DNA of 64,000 bases from an uncultured Kiloniellaceae bacterium (lineage in GTDB: Bacteria > Pseudomonadota > Alphaproteobacteria > Kiloniellales > Kiloniellaceae), in NCBI GenBank assembly GCA_947500035.1, contig CANMQP010000013.1:186001-250000 (forward strand). Reading direction: 5' to 3'. Position 1 is the stretch's first letter; every line of letters begins with the position of its first letter. This document shows, piece by piece, positions 7,880 to 16,004 of this stretch. The notes below the pieces were generated by a model. That model did no database searches and was not told the DNA's origin. It saw nothing but the letters and a program-made list of their open reading frames with translations. The position numbers were made by a program, and so were the translations under genes.

Positions 7880-9316
7880 ATGGAACACCCTAAGTTATTC
7901 ATCTCTTATAGTTGGTCCGATTCAACTCACGCACAATGGGTTTTGGAACTAGCCTCGGAGCTCAGTGAGTCGGGTGTTGAGGTGGTTCTAGATAAATGGG
8001 ATCTAAAGGAGGGACACGACTCTCTAGCCTTCATGGAGAAAATGGTAACTGATCGAGAGATCAAAAAAGTCGTAATTGTGACCGATAAAACCTATGCAGA
8101 GAAAGCTGATGGAAGAGCAGGTGGCGTTGGCACTGAGACACAGATAATTTCGAAAGAAATCTACGACAATCAAGAACAAGAAAAATTCGTCGCAGTAGTA
8201 ACAGAGAAAGACGATGAAGGAGAGCCATATCTACCAACATACTACAAATCTAGAATCTATATTGATTTAAGTGAGTCTGAAAAATATACAGAAAATTTTG
8301 AAACACTATTGAGATGGATCTTCGACAAGCCGTTGTATGTAAAACCTGAAATCGGTAAGATTCCTGCATTCTTGGTCGAAGAAAAGAGCATATCGCTAGG
8401 CACAACAGCAGCGCAGAAACGAGTCATCTCAGCTATCAGAGGAAACAAACCTTATTCGGCGGGCGCATTAGATGAGTATTTTCAAATATTTTCTGAAAAT
8501 ATTGAGAATTTTAGAATCAATGATTTCGACGGAGAGTTCGACGATGCTGTCATCGAAAATATTGAACAATTCATTCCATATCGAAACGAGGCAATTCAAG
8601 TTTTCACAGCGATTGGTCAGTACGCACCTTCGGAAGAAAACATATTGAAGCTCCACCGATTTTTGGAATCTTTGATACCTTACATGTCTCGACCTGAGCA
8701 AATAACCAGCTATAGAGATTGGGATTTTGACAATTTTAAATTTCTAGCTCATGAGCTTTTTCTATACGCGATCGCAATTTTGATCAAACTAGAACGATTT
8801 GACCAAACAAACGTTCTACTAACTCAACAATACTACTTGTCACGTGACGTTGGTCACGAAAAAAACAACATGACAAATTTTACTAAGTTTAGGAGCTATA
8901 TAAAATCCCTAGAACATCGCAATAACAGGTTAGAATTGCGGCGTCTATCTGTCAGGTCTGATATATTGGAGCAAAGGTCGAGCTCATCAGGTCTGGATTT
9001 TAAGTACTTGATGCAAGCAGATTTTGTTCTTTTCATGAGAGCAGATATTGATAGAAAGGAGGTGTATAATAGCTGGTGGCCTGAAACACTTCTTTACGCA
9101 CGACGACACCACGGAGCCTTCGAAATTTTTGCGCGCTCAATTTCAAAATCTTATTTCGACAAAACTAAGTGCCTCCTGAATATCTCTTCCCCCAAAGAAT
9201 TATTACCTATACTTGAATCATACGAAAATAACGCTCGAGAAATTCCAAGATGGGAAATGGACTCATTTTCTCCAATTAATTTGCTGGGTTTCGAAAAACT
9301 AGCATCACTTCCATGA
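7880..9316 (+). CDS. SEFIR (TIR-like) domain protein, candidate anti-phage effector
   Basis: A 478-residue protein. The first about 150 residues form a SEFIR domain of the TIR superfamily: PKLFISYSWSD at residues 4-14, VEVVLDKWDLKEGHD, KKVVIVTDKTYAEKADGRAGGVGTETQIIS, and EKFVAVV. The remaining about 330 residues are unrecognised, AT-rich in coding, and may be a sensor region. Bacterial SEFIR proteins include a known single-gene anti-phage system that kills infected cells by NAD depletion. Codon and base use differ sharply from the surrounding GC-rich genes, indicating transfer. It faces away from the AlbA_2 gene across a 223-bp gap. Confidence 0.85.
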   Translation: MEHPKLFISYSWSDSTHAQWVLELASELSESGVEVVLDKWDLKEGHDSLAFMEKMVTDREIKKVVIVTDKTYAEKADGRAGGVGTETQIISKEIYDNQEQEKFVAVVTEKDDEGEPYLPTYYKSRIYIDLSESEKYTENFETLLRWIFDKPLYVKPEIGKIPAFLVEEKSISLGTTAAQKRVISAIRGNKPYSAGALDEYFQIFSENIENFRINDFDGEFDDAVIENIEQFIPYRNEAIQVFTAIGQYAPSEENILKLHRFLESLIPYMSRPEQITSYRDWDFDNFKFLAHELFLYAIAILIKLERFDQTNVLLTQQYYLSRDVGHEKNNMTNFTKFRSYIKSLEHRNNRLELRRLSVRSDILEQRSSSSGLDFKYLMQADFVLFMRADIDRKEVYNSWWPETLLYARRHHGAFEIFARSISKSYFDKTKCLLNISSPKELLPILESYENNAREIPRWEMDSFSPINLLGFEKLASLP

Positions 9317-9569
9317 ATTGGAATAAAAATTGAAATGAGGTTAGGTTATGATTTGTGCATCTTAATGGAGTTGAGATGGCATTTGACGTCCTAGTCGCAA
9401 TATTGAGACTGCGGGCTCATGTGTGGACGACCCGGATCTGCCAAGAGTGATTATCAGTTTGCCCAACGCCACAAACTACCCGACCCGACAAGCTGCCCCG
9501 GAAGCCTTGACCACAACCCACAGGCGCTGAATACTTTTCCCGCAAAACATTTCCTAACGGAGCGCGGCA

Positions 9570-10967
9570 ATGAAGAAAATCCTCACGGCCCTGGCATTGA
9601 TCTCTGTCGGCAGTCCGGCGTTGGCGCAGCAGAGCGGCGCGGACTGCACAGCCCTCCGCGACAGCGTCTTTTCCGGCGGGCATGTGACCTCGGCGCGGGT
9701 GGTGGCGGCTGCGGAGGCGAACCCGGCCTATTGCGAAGTCCGGGCCACGGCGCTGCCCGCGATCTCTATCGAGGTGCGGCTGCCGATGCAGGGGTGGAAC
9801 GGCAAATACTACCAGGCGGGCTGCGGCGGCTTTTGCGGGATTCTCGGGCGGGCCGATGCGGGCAAGAGCTGGATCAACGCCATGCGTCCCGGGCTGGAGC
9901 GGGGCTATGCCACCGCGACATCGGACAGCGGGCACCACGGACTTTCGGTGGTCGATGCCGGATGGGCCTACAACAACCCGCAGGCCGAGCGGGATTGGGG
10001 ATGGCGGTCGGTCGGCGAGACGAACCGCATCGCGAACCTGATGATCGAAGCCTTCTACGGCAGCGCCTCGGAGCAGGCGATCTTTCAGGGTTGCTCCACC
10101 GGCGGGCGCATGGCCCAGGTCGCGGCGCTGCGCCATCCCGAAATGTTCGACGGCATCATCTCCGGCGCGCCGGCCATGGACTACCCGGGCCTGGTGGGGA
10201 CCAAGATGTCCTGGCTGGTCCAGGCCAACACCGCGCCGGACGGCAGCCAGATCCTCGGCCCCGCCGAAGCCGCCGTGATCGGCGAGGCCGTGCTGCGCCA
10301 GTGCGATGCGGTGGACGGCGCCAAGGACGGTGTGATCGCCGATCCGCGCCAATGCGAAGTGGACTACAGCGGTATCGGGCTCTCCAATCAGCAGCTCGAC
10401 GCGCTGGCAAAGTGGCGGGAAGGTCCGCGGAATGCGGCCGGCGAACAGCTCTATCCCGGCGGCATTCCCGAGGGGTCCGAGCCCTTCTGGTGGCTCTGGC
10501 TCACGGGCAATGGCGAGGGCGGCGGCAAGCTCGTTCCCGCCTTCGCGACCAACTTCGGCCGCTACATGGCCTTCGATGAAGATCCCGGCGGCAACTGGAC
10601 GCCCATGGACTTCGATTTCGAAAAGGATCCGGCCCGTATGAGCCTCTCCACCGCCGCCTATAACGGCGACGACCCCGATATCTCGGCCTTTCGCGAAGCC
10701 GGCGGCAAGATGATCGTCTTCCACGGCTGGGCCGACGCGATCGTGACCCCCTACAAGACCGTGGAGTGGCACGAAAAGGCGGCGGAACTGGCCGGGGGCG
10801 AAGAGGCGCTGAAGGAAAACGTCGCCCTCTTCATGGTCCCCGGTCTGGATCACTGCGGAATCCTGCCCGGCCCGAACGGCATCAACGCCGCCGCGCTCGA
10901 TCCCCTGACGCCGCTTGAAGCCTGGCTGAACGAGGGTGAGGTTCCAACCTCGATCGCAGCCGAATAA
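9570..10967 (+). CDS. Tannase/feruloyl esterase family secreted hydrolase
   Basis: A 465-residue alpha/beta hydrolase with a signal peptide (MKKILTALALISVGSPALAQ). The nucleophile serine is in GCSTGG (about residue 173), the acid in HGWADAIVTPYKT and the histidine in GLDHCGILPG. Cysteines next to the catalytic Ser and His give the CS-D-HC arrangement of the tannase family, in which a disulphide holds the triad. It should cleave aromatic esters such as gallate or ferulate esters in the periplasm or outside the cell. It stands alone with its own promoter region, so the true substrate is open. Confidence 0.9.
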   Translation: MKKILTALALISVGSPALAQQSGADCTALRDSVFSGGHVTSARVVAAAEANPAYCEVRATALPAISIEVRLPMQGWNGKYYQAGCGGFCGILGRADAGKSWINAMRPGLERGYATATSDSGHHGLSVVDAGWAYNNPQAERDWGWRSVGETNRIANLMIEAFYGSASEQAIFQGCSTGGRMAQVAALRHPEMFDGIISGAPAMDYPGLVGTKMSWLVQANTAPDGSQILGPAEAAVIGEAVLRQCDAVDGAKDGVIADPRQCEVDYSGIGLSNQQLDALAKWREGPRNAAGEQLYPGGIPEGSEPFWWLWLTGNGEGGGKLVPAFATNFGRYMAFDEDPGGNWTPMDFDFEKDPARMSLSTAAYNGDDPDISAFREAGGKMIVFHGWADAIVTPYKTVEWHEKAAELAGGEEALKENVALFMVPGLDHCGILPGPNGINAAALDPLTPLEAWLNEGEVPTSIAAE

Positions 10968-11033
10968 AACAGGGCGGGCCGGGCAACGCCCGCTGCGGTC
11001 GACTAGCCCTGCACCCGGCCCCGGTTTCCCCGA

Positions 11034-11786
11034 TCAAATGCCCTTGGCATAGGACTTGATCACATAGTCGTTGCCCAGTTCCTTGACGTAGCCGGACTCC
11101 CAGTAAAAGCCGCCGGGGGCACCAAACCATTTTTCGAAGTCGGCGGCTTTCTCGAAGTAGAAGATGCCGTAGTTGGGGTCGAAGAACATGGCGTCGGCGC
11201 CGACGAAGGCGGCGAGCGCATGCCCGCCCGCCGAACCATGCAGGGAAATGAGCTTGTAGGACCAGTAGCCGGCAGAGTGCTTGCCGACGATGGCCTTGGC
11301 CAGGCGCCAGGCGAAGGCGGTGTCCACGGCGCGGTTGTTGCGGCCGGGCTTGAGGCCCGGATTGACCAGGTTCCGCGCCGGGTTGCTGATCTTCATCTGG
11401 CGCAGGATTCCGCGTTTGCGCAGGAACTCATCGGTGAAGGCGTCCTTGATACGGGCGGCCTCCGCCCAAGTCCTGGCGTTGTCGAGCGCCTTGCCGTAAG
11501 CGAGCTGGTTGAGGGCCATGGCCACGCCGGAGTAGTTGCCGCCGCTGCGCGGATTGGCCTCGGAGACCATGGCCTTCGCCGCCTCGGCGAAAGAGGTGGG
11601 GACGTCATTGGCGTGATGGGCGATCCAGTTCATGCAGAGGGATTTGCAGATGCCGTCGCTGGTCTCGGGAAGCGCCAGCATGATGTTGCCGAGGCCTTCC
11701 ACCCGGTCGCCCTGGTTGAAAGCTTCGATCAGGTATCCGTTAAAAATACGCGCGGTTCCGCGCACGACTGCCGGTGTGCCGAACAT
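11034..11786 (-). CDS. YopT-type (C58) cysteine protease domain protein, copy A
   Basis: A 250-residue protein with the C58 peptidase triad pattern: Cys47 in GICKSLCMNWI (the G-x-C-x-x-L-x-x-x-W motif), His189 in AGGHALAAF and Asp203 in FFDPNYGIF. No signal peptide or membrane segment is seen. C58 enzymes are known mainly as type III effectors (YopT, AvrPphB), but no secretion system is visible here. The start ATG has AAGGAGG a few bases upstream. It lies 122 nt behind a 93-aa small gene on the same strand, and a close paralogue sits 9 kb away in the same arrangement. Natural target unknown. Confidence 0.82.
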   Translation of the reverse strand: MFGTPAVVRGTARIFNGYLIEAFNQGDRVEGLGNIMLALPETSDGICKSLCMNWIAHHANDVPTSFAEAAKAMVSEANPRSGGNYSGVAMALNQLAYGKALDNARTWAEAARIKDAFTDEFLRKRGILRQMKISNPARNLVNPGLKPGRNNRAVDTAFAWRLAKAIVGKHSAGYWSYKLISLHGSAGGHALAAFVGADAMFFDPNYGIFYFEKAADFEKWFGAPGGFYWESGYVKELGNDYVIKSYAKGI

Positions 11787-11908
11787 GTCAGCCTCCTTTT
11801 CGTGTCTGGCCCCCGTCTTAAGTCCTGGGGTCTTAAGTCCTGGGAGGGGCGAAGTGTGGTGATGTGGTTGGGCGGTTCGCCTGAGCGGCTAAACCGATCG
11901 GATGATTG

Positions 11909-12190
11909 CTAAGCCGCCGATTGCTGTGCCGGCGCGGGCGGCATCTCTTCAAACCTAACCTCTTTAAGCCCGCTGGCCACGGCGAGATCGCCGGGAATGA
12001 GCGGCAGCGACCAGCCGGAGGAGATCGGCCTCATCGGCGCGCCCCATGGCGAGTGCTTCGTTGAGGAGCACTCCAGGCTCCCGGCCATTGCAGGCACGGG
12101 CCCGGCTTCTGCAGGATACCCGAAAGCCTTGCGCTGATCCGCTCCGTTACCGGGTGTCACCGGCCGCAGTTGAGCAATAAATCCAGGCAT
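11909..12190 (-). CDS. Small protein preceding C58 protease, copy A
   Basis: A 93-residue protein starting at the ATG 12188-12190 with GAGGAGAG upstream. It has no recognised domain. Compared with the small gene in front of the second C58 protease it shares RPV at residues 9-11, SPWGAxMRxIS (residues 47-57 here) and LPLIP (residues 62-66 here). The rest differs, so the shared motif is likely what is under selection. Proline-rich and short, it could be a substrate, propeptide-like partner, chaperone or inhibitor of the protease. It could be missed by gene callers; the paired conservation is the reason to believe it. Confidence 0.6.
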   Translation of the reverse strand: MPGFIAQLRPVTPGNGADQRKAFGYPAEAGPVPAMAGSLECSSTKHSPWGAPMRPISSGWSLPLIPGDLAVASGLKEVRFEEMPPAPAQQSAA

Positions 12191-12292
12191 CCGACTCTCC
12201 TCGCTTTTTCGGGCCTGCCGCGACGACCGCGGCCGATGCGCCCTTGTTACCGCGACAACAATCTGCCCCCCGGCTTTATTCCGATTTTTTTT
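12191..12292 (-). promoter_or_regulatory. Conserved leader upstream of small-protein/C58 cassette A
   Basis: On the minus strand an A8 run is followed by TCGGAATAAA, a CC, then GATTGTTGT, AACA, CGCGGTC, TCGCGGCA and CGAGGA before the start codon. The same blocks occur in the same order and with identical 81-nt spacing from the AATAAAnCC box to the ATG upstream of copy B (21244-21345). GGAAT with GTTGT about 18-19 nt later could be an ECF-type promoter; alternatively the block is a structured 5' leader. Conservation is seen, role inferred. Confidence 0.6.
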
Positions 12293-12462
12293 CGAGCGGT
12301 CACGATTTGAGGAAAACGCTTCAATCGCCGGGGTTGAGGAGCCCAGACAGGGAGCTCGAGATGACGCACTGGGAATCAGGCGCTTTGCCGGCGGTTTCGG
12401 AACCGCTGTGATCAAAGACGGAACGCAAAACGCTACCCGGCTTCAACGACGACCTGCCACAG

Positions 12463-12524
12463 AGAGCAGATCCGGTTTAGATGGAATCGCCTTCGGCGAT
12501 CCGCCGTTCCGGTGAATCTGCTCT
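12463..12524. repeat. Palindromic intergenic repeat 1
   Basis: AGAGCAGAT (12463-12471) followed by CCGG pairs with CCGG (12509-12512) and ATCTGCTCT (12516-12524), enclosing a second hairpin TCGCC-TTC-GGCGA. This looks like a dispersed palindromic element of the kind common between genes in Alphaproteobacteria. The 170 bases before it (12293-12462) hold nothing recognisable. Confidence 0.65.
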
Positions 12525-12536
12525 CACTATACGATT

Positions 12537-12600
12537 TAGAGCGGGTTCACATGTTTTAGCGAAAACACAGAGTGTTTCCGTTAAAACATGACGCGCTCTA
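12537..12600. repeat. Palindromic intergenic repeat 2 (AGAGCG...CGCTCT type)
   Basis: TAGAGCG and CATGTTTTAGCG pair with CGTTAAAACATG and CGCTCTA around a short loop, giving a 64-bp imperfect palindrome. It belongs to the widespread alphaproteobacterial class of repeats whose ends read AGAGCG/CGCTCT with a GTTTT...AAAAC core. Its right end touches the stop codon of the MFS gene, so it may also act as that gene's terminator. Confidence 0.65.
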
Positions 12601-13779
12601 GGATTCGGCTTGAGCGCTGGAAGCCACCACGCCGCCGAAGACCGTGACGAAACCGAGCGCGGCGGCGCCGAGGGAGAAGGCGGCGGCGAGGCCGAACATG
12701 TGCGGCCAGGAGAAGCCCGCCGCGATGCCGGCAAGCACCGCGCCGAACGCGCCGATGCCGTCCAACAGCATGAAGGCGAGTCCCAGCGTCGTCCCTTCAT
12801 TGCGGCCTGTGTGATCGACCGCACCCGCAAGAACGGCGGCGCGGATGGCGTCCAGCGCGGCGACGGCGACGATCATCGCGGCGATCATGACCCAGAGCGA
12901 AGGCTGGAAAACCAGCAGCGCGGCCGCCACCGCCGCCGTGAGATTGCCGAAGACAACAACCGGCCGGCGGCCGGCGATGTCGGAGAGCTTGCCGACCCAG
13001 GGCTGCGCCAGGGCGCCGATGATCAGCATGGCCGAGAAGGCGATGCCCGCCGCCTCCGGCCCGAAGCCGTGGCGGTCCGCGAGATAGAGCGGGATCATGC
13101 TGAGCAAGGCCATCAGCGCCATGTTGTAGAGGCAGATCATCACCACCATGCGAAGACCATTGCCCCGCCGCCACATACTCAGCAGCCCGAGCATGTCCTG
13201 CCTGCTGACCGGCTTCTTCTCGACACGCGGAACCGCGCGCACGACCCAGAAGAAGCATAGACCCATGACCACGGTGGGCAGCACCGAGAGCGCCAGGGCC
13301 CCGCGCCAGTCGACGTAGGCGAGCAGGAAGCCGACGGCGAGCGGCGACAAGACCTCGGCCAGCGAGCCACCGATGGCGTGAATGCCGAGCACGTGCGCGC
13401 GGCGGTTCTTGTTGTCACGGGTGAGCACGCCCGTGGCGATCGGGTGCCAGGCCGCATCGCCCAGACCGGCGACGGCGAGCAGCAGCGCCAGACTCCAGAA
13501 ACCCGGCGCCATGGCGGCCAGCAGATAGCCGATGGCGACCCACCAAAAGGTCGCGGCCAGCAGCCGGCCCCGGTTCGAGACGTGATCGGCGAGGATGCCG
13601 GCGGGAAGATAGGCGAGCGCACCGCCGATATTGCAGATGGTGAAGAGCAGGCCGACTTCGGCCGGCGAGAGCTCCATGGCGATGCCGACCGCCGGCACGA
13701 TCAGCCAAAGCGAGGTCACCGGCCAGTCGTTGGCGAAATGGCCCAGCGCGAACCAGGTCAGGAAAGTGCGTTTTTTCAT
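12598..13779 (-). CDS. MFS transporter
   Basis: A 393-residue major facilitator with about 12 hydrophobic segments. It carries the typical cytoplasmic loop between helices 2 and 3 (GILADHVSNRGRLL) and the related loop in the second half (GKLSDIAGRRPVVVFG). The overall look resembles fosmidomycin-resistance-type or sugar/drug efflux carriers. It is transcribed away from an AraC regulator starting at 13947, a common regulator-pump pair, so that regulator probably controls it. The cargo cannot be read from sequence. Confidence 0.88.
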   Translation of the reverse strand: MKKRTFLTWFALGHFANDWPVTSLWLIVPAVGIAMELSPAEVGLLFTICNIGGALAYLPAGILADHVSNRGRLLAATFWWVAIGYLLAAMAPGFWSLALLLAVAGLGDAAWHPIATGVLTRDNKNRRAHVLGIHAIGGSLAEVLSPLAVGFLLAYVDWRGALALSVLPTVVMGLCFFWVVRAVPRVEKKPVSRQDMLGLLSMWRRGNGLRMVVMICLYNMALMALLSMIPLYLADRHGFGPEAAGIAFSAMLIIGALAQPWVGKLSDIAGRRPVVVFGNLTAAVAAALLVFQPSLWVMIAAMIVAVAALDAIRAAVLAGAVDHTGRNEGTTLGLAFMLLDGIGAFGAVLAGIAAGFSWPHMFGLAAAFSLGAAALGFVTVFGGVVASSAQAES

Positions 13780-13946
13780 GGCGGTGGCACGCTCTGTTCG
13801 GAAAGGGGAGACGCTCTCTTCACACGACCCTAAACCAGAACAACCTGTCTTTCGTTCGACAGCGAGACAAATTATATCTAGAATTCGTCAGACACCTGAG
13901 GGAATTGAGCCCATAACCGAGCTGGCCCGATGACCGGACTGACCCG

Positions 13947-14723
13947 ATGACCGAACTGAAAGACCATCCCGTGAGCGATCCCGGCGAAGCGCGCATGCCG
14001 CGCTATCTCGGGGAACTGGTGAAGTCCGTGGCCAACGAGAGTTACAGTTGGCACAGCCACGGCTGGGGACAGCTCATCTCCGCGGCCTCGGGTTCCATGT
14101 ATGTCGGCACGCCGGACCTCGTCCTCCTGCTCAGCCCGGCGATGGTCCTTTGGATTCCGCCGGATGTGGAGCACTGGATGCGCTACGGGCCGGACAACGA
14201 GATGCGTTACGTCGATGTGCGCCGGGACGAAGCCGGGAAGATCGGCGCGGACTGCCGGATCATCGCCATGACGCCGCTGCTGGGCGCCCTGATGTCCGAG
14301 ACGGTTCCGCGCAAGGGACGCGGCCGCGCCGACGGCCATAAGGCTGCGCTGCACGACCTGCTGCGGCACGAACTGGCCGCGGCGCCGGATGTCCCGCTCT
14401 CAATCACCCTGCCACGGGATTCCCGCATCCGCCGCTTCGCGGAGTCGGCGCTCGACGATCCCGGCGTCATCGACTCCGTCGAGACCTGGCTCGCCGATGC
14501 CCCCGCCAGCCGCAAGACGGTCGAACGCCTTTTCACCGCCGAAACCGGCATGCCGCCGTCACGCTGGCTGCGGCACGCGCGCCTTTTCCATGCCATCTCC
14601 AGGCTCTCCGCCGGCGAGAAGGTCAGTTCGGTCGCCTTCGACATGGGCTACGCCTCTTCCAGCGCCTTCAGCTACATGTTCCGCCAAAGCCTTGGGCGCA
14701 GCCCGAGCGACTTCTGCAGCTGA
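13947..14723 (+). CDS. AraC family transcriptional regulator
   Basis: A 258-residue regulator. The N-terminal part is a cupin-like ligand domain (SYSWHSHGWGQLISAASGSMYV, then LLLSPAMVLWIPPDVEHWMRY). The C-terminal about 100 residues form the double helix-turn-helix with ASRKTVERLFTAETGMPPSRWLRHARLFHAI and VAFDMGYASSSAFSYMFRQSLGRSPSDF. It diverges from the MFS pump gene across 167 bp, the likely target. The N-terminal histidines resemble the cupin of regulators that respond to small aromatic or amine effectors, but that is a guess. Confidence 0.92.
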   Translation: MTELKDHPVSDPGEARMPRYLGELVKSVANESYSWHSHGWGQLISAASGSMYVGTPDLVLLLSPAMVLWIPPDVEHWMRYGPDNEMRYVDVRRDEAGKIGADCRIIAMTPLLGALMSETVPRKGRGRADGHKAALHDLLRHELAAAPDVPLSITLPRDSRIRRFAESALDDPGVIDSVETWLADAPASRKTVERLFTAETGMPPSRWLRHARLFHAISRLSAGEKVSSVAFDMGYASSSAFSYMFRQSLGRSPSDFCS

Positions 14724-14813
14724 GTTGCAAGTGGTGTGTTGACCGGGTTCATCCCTTGTTTTCTGAACTGCGCGTCAGCTTGCAAAGGCAGAGCGGCAGG
14801 AAAAGCCAGGCGG

Positions 14814-15836
14814 TTACCCGGCAGTGGTGAGACGGAGAATCCGGTCACGCAGCCGCTTGACGATCGAGAGAAGATTCTGCCGGGCCGTTCCCGGAAAACC
14901 TGCCGCTGTGAAGAGTTCCGGGTAGCTGAGGTAGTAGTGCGAGGAGGTCAGGCGCTTAATCTTATGCCGCTGAAACTCGCTCATCGGCAGGGCTCTTATT
15001 GCATCCAGGGCCTCCTGCTTTGCGCCGACATCATAGAGATGCAATGCCCGACCCGGCTCCAGGCGCTCACGGGACTTGCCCGGCAGGGGCGCAAGAATCT
15101 CATCCCAGACCGCCTGTACCTTCGCGACGCTCCAAGTCCGAATATCCCAGTCGTCGGGTTTGATCTTTTCGAAGTCGAGGGGCCCGGTTACGTGAAAAGC
15201 GACCGTCGAACCGCCAAGCACAACTTGCTTCAGGGATAAGTGGTCCGCCAGCTGATGACAACAAACAGCCAGCGAATATGCCGGAAAATAGAGATAATCC
15301 TGTATTGCAAGGGTTGCTGAGCCCGGCACCAGGGAAGAGCCGAAAACCTCCAGACAACGGGTCATGTCAGACTGTTTCTTTGGCGCATCGAGGAACAGGA
15401 ATTCGATCGGCTTCCCGGACCATCTGATATCTTTGATTTTGGTTCGCTGACTGGTAATGCGGTCAGCAAAGGCTGACACATTTTCCAAAAAATACTGTTC
15501 GAAACTGTCACCCTTCTTCAGCGGAAGGTCGATGACGTTACTGTCCCCCGATGCCCAACTGAAGCCATCGAAGCAATGGAGATGAGTTTGCTTGCCGCTT
15601 GCCGCCAGCCCGGCGGCAATGTGGATGCTGCTTCGGCCGAGCCAGGAGCCGACCTCTACAACATCGCCGGTGCCGCGCAGCTTGCTCGAGCCCATCCAAA
15701 AGAGGTACCGGCATTCGGCTTCCGACGTCATGCCCGGGAGGGTTGGAAGCTCTGGCAGGGAAACCTCGGCGAAATCCGACATAAGCGGTCGGGCATCAGC
15801 CTCCAGTGAATCACCCGACATGTTTTGCTCTGTCAC
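14814..15836 (-). CDS. Class I SAM-dependent methyltransferase family protein
   Basis: A 340-residue cytosolic protein. The SAM-binding motif I is VVEVGSWLGRSSIHIA (residues about 59-74), followed by THLHCFDGF and, further on, IEFLFLDAPKK, consistent with the Methyltransf_24 group. The C-terminal 100 residues (KIKPDDWDIRTWSVAKVQAVWDEIL...) are lineage-specific. Such proteins are often found in surface-glycan or secondary-metabolite loci, but here the neighbours are regulators, so the acceptor is unknown. The codon use is a little less GC-biased than that of the neighbours. Confidence 0.8.
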   Translation of the reverse strand: MTEQNMSGDSLEADARPLMSDFAEVSLPELPTLPGMTSEAECRYLFWMGSSKLRGTGDVVEVGSWLGRSSIHIAAGLAASGKQTHLHCFDGFSWASGDSNVIDLPLKKGDSFEQYFLENVSAFADRITSQRTKIKDIRWSGKPIEFLFLDAPKKQSDMTRCLEVFGSSLVPGSATLAIQDYLYFPAYSLAVCCHQLADHLSLKQVVLGGSTVAFHVTGPLDFEKIKPDDWDIRTWSVAKVQAVWDEILAPLPGKSRERLEPGRALHLYDVGAKQEALDAIRALPMSEFQRHKIKRLTSSHYYLSYPELFTAAGFPGTARQNLLSIVKRLRDRILRLTTAG

Positions 15837-16004
15837 TTCGGCGTCTTTCTACCTCGAACCTTACACACTGCCTATCGTCAGCCTAACCGTGACGAGAAGC
15901 GACGATGGATATTGATCCTTGAAATCCTTACCCGCAAGCTTCTCGTCTTACAACGTTAAAGAGATCAATCCGGCCTCTCCACAGTGGAGGCGTAACTGAC
16001 CCCG

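Noticed and set aside
9417-10853. 478-codon frame on the minus strand
   Set aside because: Antisense to the tannase gene; the sense frame has a signal peptide and a full catalytic triad.
11220-11912. 230-codon plus-strand frame
   Set aside because: Antisense to C58 copy A. The corresponding frame exists at copy B too, but only because the sense proteins are paralogous.
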